Source of the DNA: Gamarada debralockiae
Taxonomy: Eukaryota > Ascomycota > Leotiomycetes > Helotiales > Hyphodiscaceae
Assembly: GCA_002803225.1 (NCBI GenBank)
Contig: NXFV01000981.1
Location: forward strand, 1-42,683
DNA length: 42,683 bases
Reading direction: 5' to 3'
Below the pieces are notes generated by a model. That model did no database searches and had not been told where the DNA came from. It worked only from the letters and a program-made list of their open reading frames with translations. Below are positions 34,265-42,683 of this stretch, piece by piece (position 1 is the first letter of the stretch; every line of letters starts with the position of its first letter). Position numbers and translations under genes: made by a program.

Positions 34265-34650
34265 GAGGTCCTAAAGTCAAGTTGTAGATATATGTGAAGG
34301 GTTGAACTCTAGAAGAAAGGGTAGAGATTTTGAATTAAAGCTTACAAAGCCTATTTTGGGCTAGCGCCATATGCACCTTAGTATTAGGGTTCTCATAACA
34401 ACAGATTCTATGCTATATAAATCATTTATGTTACCTTTGTATCTACCATCTCATACTCATATTATCATATCAATACCTCGCAGTTCTATACAAGGCATTT
34501 CCTCTTCATCAAATACCTCCAATCTCATATCTTCTTGTGAGAAGCAAGATCTATTTTACTGGATCGCTTCCAAGGCTCGAGCTTCTAAAATTCCACCTAG
34601 CGACCAATAAGAGAAACTTGAGCTGGAAAAACACCTATATCTCGGCAATC

Positions 34651-35344
34651 ATGTTCTATGCTACCTTCTTACGTATTTTGGCCTGTATACTTGTTCTCTC
34701 TGGTTTTCTCAATGCTAGACCAACATCCAAAGATATTAGCTCTTCCGACGTCCCAGGAGTATCTTCTTTCAATGAAATCGACTCCCGAGCACCACCAGTT
34801 ACAGTGACTATGACTAAGCAGCCTAGCTATTATACTTGGACTGGTTCTATGCCCCCCAGGATTCTATACTAGTAGCCAAGCTCTTGTATATGCACAACAG
34901 GGGTATGACAAGATGAAAACGGAGAACCCTAGCGGCTTCGACAAAGATGCCAATGGAAGATTCAAACACACAACTCTCGTAGCGTGTCTCTTTATTAAAG
35001 GAAAGGGATTTTTCCTTGGTACGGCACCTGGCACTTATAGTTTCTCTTTCGTCCCTACTATGGCTCCCGCCTGGTGGGATCGAGTCCAGAATCGATAAGT
35101 CCTTATTCCCGGTCGAGCTAAATGGCATGCGGAAGATGTGGCGATGTACACATTCGAGAAAAGTCTCACTACCAAACTTGCTGCTACGGCTTCTTATCCG
35201 GATGGCTCTTATATGGTGGTTTGGGGGCATTTCGGACCCCTGGGTGATCAACCGGGAGATTCTACTGCTGGGAAAAAGGGAATTTGTGGCCAGGGTGAAA
35301 CAGCGACTATTAATCCCTCTATCCCTCTTGTTTTGATGTCTTAA
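34651..35344 (+). pseudogene. Secreted small protein gene with frameshift and nonsense codon
   Basis: ATG 34651 opens with a signal peptide (FYATFLRILACILVLSGFLN, cleavage probably near ARP). The frame ends 8 codons after the six-C run at 34852-34857, while homology continues one frame over (GFYTSSQALVYAQQGYDKMK, ACLFIKGKGFFLGTAPGTYS, APAWWDRVQNR), hits TAA at 35096-35098, then carries on in the same frame (KWHAEDVAMYTFEKSLTTKL, SYPDGSYMVVWGHFG) to the stop at 35344. Removing one C and the stop would leave a ~230-residue secreted protein. The pattern resembles small secreted fungal proteins of unknown role; I do not recognise a named family. The stop TAA could derive from CAA by a C-to-T change. 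Confidence 0.65.
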
Positions 35345-35641
35345 GAGGTCTGGATGTTGCAGTTTAGGTGCGAGTCAATTCTATAGGCATAGTAATCTTG
35401 GGGGTTTTTGTTGATATATTGATCTGCTATATATGTGCTTATAGATTAAGAAAATCGACTCTACCTTAGACCCTTATTAATTCTATGTTTTGCTGGTATC
35501 GAAATGCGAAGAAATGCTATGTATATCTCATAGATGTATCAACGGCTTGGTCAAGGGGAGAAGGCGGCTTATGAGAATGCCGCTGAGGCTTCCGACGCTT
35601 GTCCCAATCTTTATCCTTCCAGAAATACGGCAAAAACAAAG
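35345..35641. other. Short intergenic stretch
   Basis: Nothing recognised; AT-rich 3' flank of the secreted-protein relic. Confidence 0.5.
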
Positions 35642-36200
35642 CTAGTCAGATTCATATGTCTTCGGAGCCAAGTCATGACCCACTCTCAAACAACGCCCTC
35701 CAATCTTGTAGCACTCAAAACAAATGCTGAAATCTCCACCACAGCAGACCCCGCAACGGTAGTAGACTTCATCATTGGAAATGTTCAAAGTACAAACGTC
35801 GCATGATCTGGATGTCTCATCATCGGATGGATCGTCATCAGATGTCAAGCCTGCTGCCATGGGTGCCTTATCCTCACATTGTGATATGCCTCTCTTTTCT
35901 GCATTTTCAAGTAGGAGTTGTGCGATATCAGCATTCCCTCGCCTTCTAGCCCACCACAACGGAGCTCTTCCAAAACAATCTCGAGAGTCGAACTCAACGC
36001 CCCGAGTAGCCAGTAGCATCTTGACCACCTCTTTGCGACAGTTTCGTGCAGCTATTGATAGCGGCGTTGAGCCATAATGATCTTTCGGGTCAGGATCGAC
36101 GCACTCATTGGTCAGAAGCGTCATTACTATCGCGTCGTGTCCGCACATGGCCGCAAATGACAATGGCGTTTGAGGAACACGATGAAGCCGTTGAAAACTA
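35642..36200 (-). pseudogene. Ankyrin repeat plus ZZ-type zinc finger fragment, 5' truncated
   Basis: The minus-strand open frame reads TPLSFAAMCGHDAIVMTLL, STPLSIAARNCRKEVVKMLL and APLWWARRRGNADIAQLLLE (three ankyrin units). After an acidic linker follows a ZZ zinc finger: CDVC, YRCGVC, CFECYKIGGRC and a terminal His in VGHDL. This ankyrin-ZZ C-terminus is common in large fungal NACHT-ankyrin proteins. Here nothing upstream of about 36200 continues the repeats, so only the last ~180 codons remain. The frame is uninterrupted and could start at ATG 36148, so a short product is possible. ZZ fingers bind zinc through C2 pairs and typically recognise histone tails or ubiquitin-like partners; role here unknown. 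Confidence 0.6.
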
Positions 36201-36234
36201 CTGCCGGTACATGACCGACCCGTAACGACGCGAT

Positions 36235-37137
36235 CTAAGGCCTGGAATCAGTAGAGGCGAGCAAGGCTACATCCGCGCACTCCTACTCCCACTCCTCCCC
36301 AACCTCCGAACGCTCAAATCGAAGCCTCGGCCAGCAACTACCAGATCCCTCTTGAGCTAGCCATCAAGACGCTGCTATTGCTCATTCTCTTCATCATCCA
36401 TGCCTCTCATTCGGCAAGCTTACCAGCGTGGATCTTACAAGCGAGGACTCAGCCGACCCAAATTTTGAGAATGTGGGTGGACAGTACTCTCTGAAGTTTC
36501 TGGCTGCGTTGATGGCCTTGCCGTAGGAAGAAGACTACGGCCAATTTGGTGCGTGGGGAGACTTTTACGAGACCAAATGATCTTCCGGCATGCAAGGTTA
36601 CGGATATCACGTTTTTGGAACAAGATATTTCTCCCGCCGCGTTTGCCAATGTGCTCAAAGGTGGTGCCCCGTTAGTGTCTCTGCGCTTGAAGGCTCGTAG
36701 TACTCCGCGGTGTTTTGAGGAAAGGTAAATTCGGGAATGTCTTGCTGGATAACGCACGGGATTCCCTTGAAAACTTGGAGATATTGAGAGATACTGTCAG
36801 TGGCGTAGTGAACGGCATCTCACTTCAAAATTTCAGCAAGCTGGAACATCTTACTATCAGCTACAAGTCGTTATATCGTGAATCTAATATATCGATAGTG
36901 GAACTCCTTCCATCTTCACTGCGGAAGCTCACTTTGCACGCCGTGCGATACACCAAGGAGATTCCGGAACATCTTCTTCAGATGTTGAAGCTGAAGGAGC
37001 AGCGTTTTCCAAAATTAGAAGAATTTCTTGTGGATTCTTGGATGAAGGAGAAGGATACACTGGCGTTGATTAAAGTTTGTAAGGAGCGAGCAGTTGTTTG
37101 CATTCCGTGCGAAGGCTTGAGGCGGAATCGGGGGTAA
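36235..37137 (+). pseudogene. Leucine-rich repeat (F-box/LRR-like) gene relic
   Basis: Blocks in shifting plus-strand frames: ALLLPLLPNLRTLKSKP, DLPACKVTDITFLEQDISPA, AFANVLKGGAPLVSLRLKA and, after another shift near 36722, LLDNARDSLENLEILRDTVS, LQNFSKLEHLTISYKSLYRE, LLPSSLRKLTLHAVRY and FPKLEEFLVDSWMKEKDT, ending at a stop at 37135-37137. The LxxLxL spacing and LP..L..L motif are typical of fungal F-box/LRR proteins. The F-box itself is not visible. At least two frameshifts and several stops show decay. Confidence 0.6.
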
Positions 37138-38203
37138 GGAATGCCCCCTTCCGAGAGGACCTACTAGGCTTATTCTTCTCCAAGATAGAATAAGTAGTAG
37201 ATAATCTTGCCAATGGTCGTCGAGATGAGCTGGTCTGAAAAGGAATGCAGTTCACTTACTTCCTTGATGAGGGAATATTGAGTAAGCAGCTTCTTCTGAA
37301 AGGAACGCCGTTAGCCACATCCCCTGGTCAGACGAAAACTTGTCAGAGTACGTGCATAAAGCTTAATAAAACGTTGACCAATCTTGGAATGATTCTTTCC
37401 TTTAATAGAGTATAAGCCACCAGAGTCTCGGTCGTGGCTTGTGAGTAGTCGGTAGTAAACTGCGCCGTTGCCTGACGCCAGGAAGGCGACACGGGCTGTA
37501 GGCTGCCGCATAGACAGAGGATTTGCTTGGAGTTAAAATTTAAAACAAAAAAAGCAATAGCCGGCATTTAAGGCTTTTCGGTTGCTCATCCACATTCCTC
37601 GGCAACCAGGCAGACTTAAGTAGGAATACAAGCAGAAAGTCCCGACTTTACGTACTCTAAGCGAGAGACGAGGTCCCAAGGCCTAAGACTTGGGAAGAGG
37701 CATCATTATTACTGAAGTTCAAAAAGTAAAAATACGTACTGTAGAAGGCTCAATTATATAATCAGCACCGTATCGTCTGACCTGACGCAGAAATCTACGA
37801 TAGTCTTGTCGCAACTTCCTATGTACGACTACGCAACCGAAGCGACGCTTAATCAAATAACCCATCCGTGCGAAGCACTCAGGTGCTCTTTTGCGGGCAA
37901 GTCCAGGACTGATTGTTCTATAGAGCTGTCGCACAGCCTGAGGTTCGGGGACTGTGCCGTCTGACTGCAGTAAATTCCACGTACCATCGGTATGGTGTCA
38001 GAGTCTCAATTTAGCGGTTAGTGGGTCGATCGGCTACTTGCTCGCTACGGCCGCAGCACTGTTCATTACGCAAACTCGATCAACCATGTGCGACTACATA
38101 TATGATCTCATCCACGTTTTCGAGTAAACGCACAGCCTTGTGATCTTGTCAAACAATCACGCCAATTATACCGATCTAGTATTTCCTTAACTCTCTATTC
38201 ACA
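37138..38203. other. Unassigned region upstream of the dioxygenase gene
   Basis: About 1.07 kb. A hairpin (CTACTAGGCTTATTC / GAATAAGTAGTAG) lies at about 37161-37202. Minus-strand frames at 37311-37567 and 37719-37934 (for example CFARMGYLIKRRFGCVVVHR) vaguely recall helix-turn-helix parts of Tc1-like transposases, but too weakly to call. The last ~150 bases serve as promoter of the next gene. Confidence 0.3.
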
Positions 38204-39628
38204 ATGCCACATTCCACCAGTTCTACCACAGTTCCTTCAACGTACTGGCCTCCATGGCCACTGTTTAATGACGAGAAGGGCGAGAACAAGCCAGAAAACA
38301 TAACTTACAAGCGCACGATCGTCGAGAAGTACGGTGCTGAAGCAATCCGTCGAAGCTGGCTCGAGACATGTGCCTCTCTCGAGCGCGTAACTGCAGAGAT
38401 CGAGGCCAAGAAAACAGGCATCATCCCTGTCTTGACACTTTATGAGATCTTGAACGCAAGTGAGAAGAAGAAGGAAGAGCTGAAGAGCGTGGGGTGTTTT
38501 GTGGTACGTGGAGTGGTGCCGAGAAATGAGGCGACGCAATGGTATTGGGATTTGAAGGGTTATGTAGAAAACAATAGGGAGAGCATTACAGGTTTGTTCC
38601 TTTCCCTCTTTTTGGAATCAAATTCTGATGCTCTTCAGGCTTCCCTCAACCCTCGCCCTACATGTTCAATGTCTACCACAGCCCGACCCAGCAAGCGGCA
38701 CGCTCACACGCCAACTCACTTGCCGTGCAACGTGCCCTCCTGAAATTTTGGCACGATGATAGCGATTCCTCCAGCGCCTTCGAAGAGCCACTCTCCTACG
38801 CAGACTCTTTCCGTATTCGCACCCCCAAGTCGGATGGTGTTTTCACCCTGCCTCCTCACATCGACGGCGGCTCTCTCTCTCGCTGGGCAGACGAAACCTA
38901 TTTCTCAACCTACTCGTCCATCTTCTCAGGAAAACCAGCCGAGCACGACCCATATGACTTGACTGTTCGCAAATTCGCAAGACCCGCGCTCTTCCCGGGT
39001 ACCGCGTCGTCTGTACTTAGAGCCTTCCAGGGATGGACGGCACTTACTGAATGCGGACCGAAGGAAGGCTCACTTCTTTTGTATCCCAATGTACAGGTAG
39101 CAGTTGCGTACATGCTTCTGCGACCTTTATTTAATCCGCCGGAGAACGAAAAGGACGTCATGGATGGAGAGAAATGGACGCTGAATACCGAGAGCGAGTG
39201 GTTCCCTGGCACTTATACTGTTCGACCACAGATGCTTTCGCCAAACTGCCACCCTCACTTGAGGCTTGACAAGTGCATGGTAGATATTCCGAGAGTGTAT
39301 CCTGGTGATACTGTTTGGTGGCACGCAGATGTACGTTTCTGTTCTCTTTCTTTATGCTGATATTTCTGACTGAAAGTAATAGATGATCCACGCGGTTGAG
39401 CCAAAGCACGAAGGCGACAACGACTCTTCTGTTATTTATATTGCGGCAACTCCATCAACGCCTGAAAACATGAGATACATGAAGCAGCAGCTCCAAGATT
39501 TCAGAAATGGAGTCCCACCGGAGGATTTTAAGCAAGGCACAGATGAGAGCAAGTTTAAGGGCTACCTTGGAGAACAAGGTATCTTGAATGGAGAGGCCGG
39601 GAGAAAAGCTGCTGGGTTTGAGTTGTAA
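38204..39628 (+). CDS. DUF1479 family (YbiU/Gig2-like) putative Fe(II)/2-oxoglutarate dioxygenase
   Basis: Three exons (38204-38591, 38639-39330, 39383-39628) with 47 and 52 nt introns give 441 residues. The double-stranded beta-helix iron ligands are recognisable: HxD in LPPHIDGG (His203, Asp205) and the distal His in GDTVWWHAD-MIHAVEP (His363, in exon 3). The N-terminal helical part ends in GCFVVRGVVPRNEATQWYWD, typical of DUF1479. Known of the family: structural relatives of non-haem 2-oxoglutarate oxygenases (E. coli YbiU); substrate unknown. All ligand residues are intact, in contrast to the decayed neighbours, so it is probably functional. The right LTR-like copy lies ~370 bp downstream. 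Confidence 0.9.
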
Positions 39629-40001
39629 GACCATAAATGTGTAAGGGTAGGGAATGGGTTAGTGTCGACATCGACGGGGTGGAACTACGGAGCGTTTGAT
39701 TGAATCAATCTTCGTCTTGTTATAGGCAAACTTGGAACAACAGCAACAATTAGTTTGACTGGAGTATATACTTGCATTCAATGAACAGAAAGTTGATTTC
39801 AACGCATTAAGTGCGAGACTTCTAACTTGGGACAAGTGCCTGGGAATACTGAGCCGAGCATACTTAGGTAGATCGAGCATAGATCTGATCTTCAGTCTCA
39901 TAATGCGGCAAAAGTTGCGATGCAAAACAAAGATTAGACAGGCAAGAGAAGGAAAAGTGGGTAAGTGAACGCATGGGACACACGTGGGGGTGGGAAGGAG
40001 G
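39629..40001. other. 3' flank of the dioxygenase gene
   Basis: No gene seen. The last bases before 40002 include the left half of the LTR target-site duplication (GGAGG, 39997-40001). Confidence 0.5.
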
Positions 40002-40246
40002 TGTTAAGAATATTGCCTGAAATATAAGGATACTTGGTATCGGTCTGTCCCGATATCTGAACTCGGGCGGAAGCGACCAGAAGGTACATATGTACAAGCT
40101 GTACAGAGCTCTATATATACAGGCTCTACTGCAGGTAGAACTGTGACAAGAATTAAGTCAAGTACACCTGAAATATCACTTTACAGAAGCTCTTTTACTA
40201 GCGTCCACGTGACCCTGCGCTGCCCCGCCAAGCCATAAATCTGACA
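40002..40246 (-). mobile_element. Solo LTR with 5 bp target-site duplication
   Basis: On the plus strand the element runs TGTTAAG...CTGACA (245 bp), flanked by GGAGG at 39997-40001 and again at 40247-40251. TG...CA ends plus a perfect 5 bp direct duplication are the standard marks of an LTR retrotransposon insertion reduced to one LTR. It is the inverted relative of 33598-33829. The strand given is that in which it matches the left copy. Confidence 0.75.
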
Positions 40247-40461
40247 GGAGGGGCAAAGAGAGTCGATCACGTGGTATGAATCGCAGTCAAACCGTCAGAT
40301 CCGCTTTTAGGATCCAATGTGGATAAGCAAACTAAATTTAGGCGATGGATGGCAAGGATCAAAGCATTCCCCCAGGATCACAGGTGAAGATAGAACTTTC
40401 AATTTCATGCGTGCAATCCATTTCAGGGCTAGTCCATTAGGGTTCAGACCTTGACAGAAGA

Positions 40462-42400
40462 CTACGCCGTGCCCAGCTGGAAGGCCGCAGAGATGCTCAC
40501 TTGAGCAGTCTTCTGAATCTCACCATCTTCCGGATACCTCGCCTCATATCTCAGGTTTCTGCCTTCAATGTAGGCAACGTGTTCATACTCGACCTTGTAG
40601 TACTTTTTGCCATATCCACAAGGTGGTAAAGTCGGTTTGATGAAATTCTGCTCTTTGAGGAACGTTATATCGACGAGGATCTTCCCCGGTACTTGAACAT
40701 CTGACACAGATTATCAGCGGTCGTGCCAAGTTCTGCACAGTGAGTCCGGCTCACCTTTGTTTTTTGCATGAGTCCCGGGATAGTGGGATTCTGTGGCCGT
40801 ATCCGAAACGTAGAGTACCTCTTCGCAGAGAAAACGCTTTCGGGTGGTTTCAAATGTGTGGTATGCTGTCCATGGGTTCACTACACATTTTGCAGGAACC
40901 ATTTTGTCCTGGACTAGAAATAAGATTTCATTCAAAGTAGTGGTCTCCGCAGTTACCTTAAGAATGAAGTACACGATAGTTTGCACATAGCTTTCTTGAT
41001 CCACCATCGTACTTGGGCTTGGCATCTTTGTGCCCTTCCCATACTGAGGGCTCGTGAGGCTCCGTGCCCAAAAAGCCGTAGCTGGATTGAGCGACTCGGT
41101 CGGGGCCATTGTCAAGGTTGTGAGCTCGCAGAGCAGCTCCCGCCGAAACAACTGTCGCACTATTGCTCTTTAGCCGCCGTCGTCTCGCTCTCAGTGGAAT
41201 CTTACCAATCCTGCTTGTGACCCTCCCTGGTCAAAAGTTTGATTTCCCTTTCTAGTTTCCATGACACTCCGCTAAGTAATTTCGTAGATGATCTTTCAGG
41301 GGCGGCGCCTCCCCGAACCCTCCGACGAGGAAGACTTTCTGAAAAAGTGTTTAGTGATTGCTTCGAGGTCTCGAATTGTGGCAACGCACCTTAGTTTCTT
41401 TGCCTCTTTCAAGCGCAAGTTCCAGATCTCTGGCCAACGCTGCTTCCACTCGATCGAGGAGTGGTTGGAATATGGCTTTGTAGTCTCGCCTTGAGTAGTA
41501 ACTTCAGTAAAGTACAAATACTCGAGGAAAGGACTTATACATACGTATGAAGAATCAATCTATTAGCTTCAAAGCGCTTGGCTTCAGAACCACTCAGAGC
41601 TCGTCGCTCGTCGCCTATCAAACCCTTGATGTGGATCTTATGACCGTAATGTTTTTTTGGTGATTCTGACTTCTCTCTTGCAGTTCTCTTCAAACCTCAG
41701 AATCAGCCTATTAACAATTGACTCCACTGTGTCACTGTCGGTGAAGAGATTGAATTCATCCTTGAGTCTATCCTCCAGCAAATTCTTGAAGTTTTCATTG
41801 ACGTACAATAGCCTATAATTTTCGCCAGCGCAATAGAATTTTGTCAACCATCATTTCGTTTGTCCAAGGGAGAATACTTACCTCCTCGGGGAATCTCCTC
41901 TGTAGCTAACCTCAAATGGTAGGTAGAAGCCACTATGTAGGTAATGGCATCTAGAGTTCCACTACCACTTGAAGACGAGCTCGTCAGTGAAGCCGTCTGT
42001 TTGGAATAGGCTGACTTTCAATCTCAAAACACGACGACTGGAGAGGCCGATGGGGAACGATTCTGAACACGATATAATCTGCCAGCTAAGTACCTTACGC
42101 CTCTAAGATAATGAAAGTTTCTCCTGCCTATACTAACTAGTAAGAATGTCATTGCTCCAAAATGAAGTGAGGGATAACAATACCAATATATTTTCTGTCG
42201 ACGCTAAAAGAAAGGCCGTAGCAGCTTCCGGCTCTAAAATTATGAATAAATTGTTGATACTACTATTTTCTAATTTCCTGAACTTCGCAACTCCGAGGGC
42301 AGCCTCCATGGATGCTTGAAGTATCCTGAGCGATTGTGTAGACCATATAGCGGGTTCCAGTTGAACCATAATAGCTAAAAGCGCTACCATAGTACAGAAT
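40462..42400 (-). pseudogene. Fungal Hsp70-like ATPase gene, broken but with recognisable introns
   Basis: Blocks in Hsp70-like order read leftward: EPAIWSTQSLRILQASMEAA, ILEPEAATAFLLAST, GSGTLDAITYIVASTYHLRL (phosphate-2 region), YVNENFKNLLEDRLKDEF, HKIHIKGLIGDERRALSGSE, an intron, DYKAIFQPLLDRVEAALARD, an 85-90 nt region with intron signals (GTGCG...TTTTCAG), KVFLVGGFGEAPPLKDHLRN (adenosine motif), WKLEREIKLLTREGHKQDW, an intron (GTAAGATT...AAAGAG), NSATVVSAGAALRAHN, SSYGFLGTEPHEPSVWEGHK, HTFETTRKRFLCEEVLYVSD, an intron (GTGAGCC...GTGTCAG), then GKILVDITFLKEQNFIKP to the stop at 40462. Frame breaks occur near 41640, 41270 and 41010, and the N-terminal phosphate-1 motif is missing. The intact relatives are divergent Hsp70 ATPases expanded in fungi. 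Confidence 0.75.
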
Positions 42401-42468
42401 CACGCTAGGGATTCTCTCATTTTTCTCTACTATGGATAAGCTCTTGTGGCGTAATTCTGTACTATGGT
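42386..42468. repeat. Inverted repeat, 20 bp arms
   Basis: ACCATAGTACAGAATCACGC (42386-42405) and GCGTAATTCTGTACTATGGT (42449-42468) pair with one mismatch around a 43 bp loop. It lies exactly where the Hsp70-like homology stops, so it may mark an insertion end. Confidence 0.75.
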
Positions 42469-42683
42469 TGAGTGATTTGACTATTCTTAAAGTAGAGTTA
42501 ATTTCCCTAGGTCCCAGCGCGCTCAGGGTAGAAAAAGGTGCCGTCAGTGTAGAATGACGCTGCAATTTTTTTTAGCGCGTTTCTCTATGCTGACAGAGCT
42601 TTTGACTACGCGTATATTCTAAGCATATGCCCTATATAAATATTACTTAGATTATGAAAAGACCGCCCTTAAGCCCGACGAAA
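42469..42683. other. Right edge, no gene recognised
   Basis: AT-rich with a T8 run and TA-rich end; nothing identified. Confidence 0.5.

Larger units (their letters stand above)
33830..34650. other. Possible degraded retroelement interior and promoter of the secreted-protein relic
   Basis: Directly follows the left LTR-like copy. The phrase TGACAGAGTGG occurs twice (at 33824 and 33870). It contains the 19 bp and 18 bp tandem repeats listed separately and no clear pol domain. A TATA-like CTATATAA near 34411 lies upstream of the ATG at 34651. Confidence 0.35.

Noticed and set aside
37719..37934. Tc1-like transposase relic
   Set aside because: Only a faint helix-turn-helix resemblance; no DDE motif or terminal repeats found nearby.
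28253..39628. P450 plus dioxygenase as a secondary-metabolite cluster
   Set aside because: The two genes are ~8 kb apart, separated by relics, and no PKS, NRPS, terpene synthase, transporter or cluster regulator is present.
33598..40246. The two LTR-like copies as the ends of one LTR retrotransposon
   Set aside because: LTRs of one element are direct repeats; these are inverted, and the right copy has its own target-site duplication.
1..42683. CRISPR arrays, rRNA, tRNA or telomeric repeats
   Set aside because: None of their sequence patterns was seen; the few T-loop-like strings lie inside coding exons.

Overview
The window is nuclear DNA from a filamentous ascomycete (Pezizomycotina; Leotiomycetes/Helotiales is my best guess, not proven). 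The evidence is intron structure (short 49-85 nt GT...AG introns with CTAAC/CTGAC-like branch sites), CT-rich 5' flanks, and fungus-restricted families (AP-1-like bZIP, DUF3468/Fungal_trans_2, FSH hydrolase, DUF7702, DUF7730, CYP52-like P450, fungal Hsp70-like ATPase). Coding exons were joined by hand from frame continuity and splice signals. No RNA gene or CRISPR array was recognised.

Layout. 1-1.7 kb: no recognisable gene. 1.7-2.65 kb (-): aprataxin/Hnt3 DNA-repair hydrolase. 5.0-5.9 kb (+): small AP-1-like bZIP. 6.2-8.0 kb (-): DUF3468-type regulator without a zinc cluster. 8.7-13.0 kb (+): a 1384-residue DExH RNA helicase of the DHX57/DHX29/YLR419W type. 13.4-14.8 kb (+): C2H2 zinc-finger gene carrying two lesions. 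16.3-18.0 kb (-): heavily decayed F-box-like gene interrupted by a ~280 bp element with ~43 bp terminal inverted repeats. 18.7-19.6 kb (-): DUF7702 membrane protein. 21.0-21.7 kb (+): FSH serine hydrolase. 22.25-22.6 kb (-): a 95-residue protein made almost only of a Sin3-type PAH domain. 23.0-24.0 kb (-): feruloyl esterase/tannase pseudogene. 25.7-27.2 kb (+): Met/Gly-rich conserved fungal protein. 28.25-29.8 kb (+): cytochrome P450. 30.3-42.4 kb is an accessory, decaying region: truncated F-box ORF, beta-trefoil/ankyrin pseudogene, TPR relic, an intact DUF7730 gene, a secreted-protein pseudogene, ankyrin-ZZ fragment, F-box/LRR relic, an intact DUF1479 dioxygenase gene, and a broken fungal Hsp70-like gene whose introns are still recognisable.

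Two related ~232-245 bp LTR-like copies lie in opposite orientation at 33598-33829 and 40002-40246. The right one has a perfect 5 bp target-site duplication (GGAGG), as expected of a solo LTR. They bracket a 6.65 kb block with the secreted-protein, ankyrin-ZZ, LRR and dioxygenase loci.

How it works together: the left two thirds is a housekeeping backbone of unrelated functions (DNA repair, RNA helicase, transcription factors, hydrolase, membrane protein, P450), with no sign of a biosynthetic cluster because no backbone synthase is present. The right third collects domains typical of fungal NLR/allorecognition and E3-adaptor repertoires (ankyrin, TPR, F-box, LRR, Hsp70-like), nearly all broken by single-base indels or nonsense changes. 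I see no convincing intact novel defence system. The most unusual items are the PAH-only small protein, the beta-trefoil/ankyrin mosaic, the F-box gene with its inserted repeat, and the inverted LTR pair.
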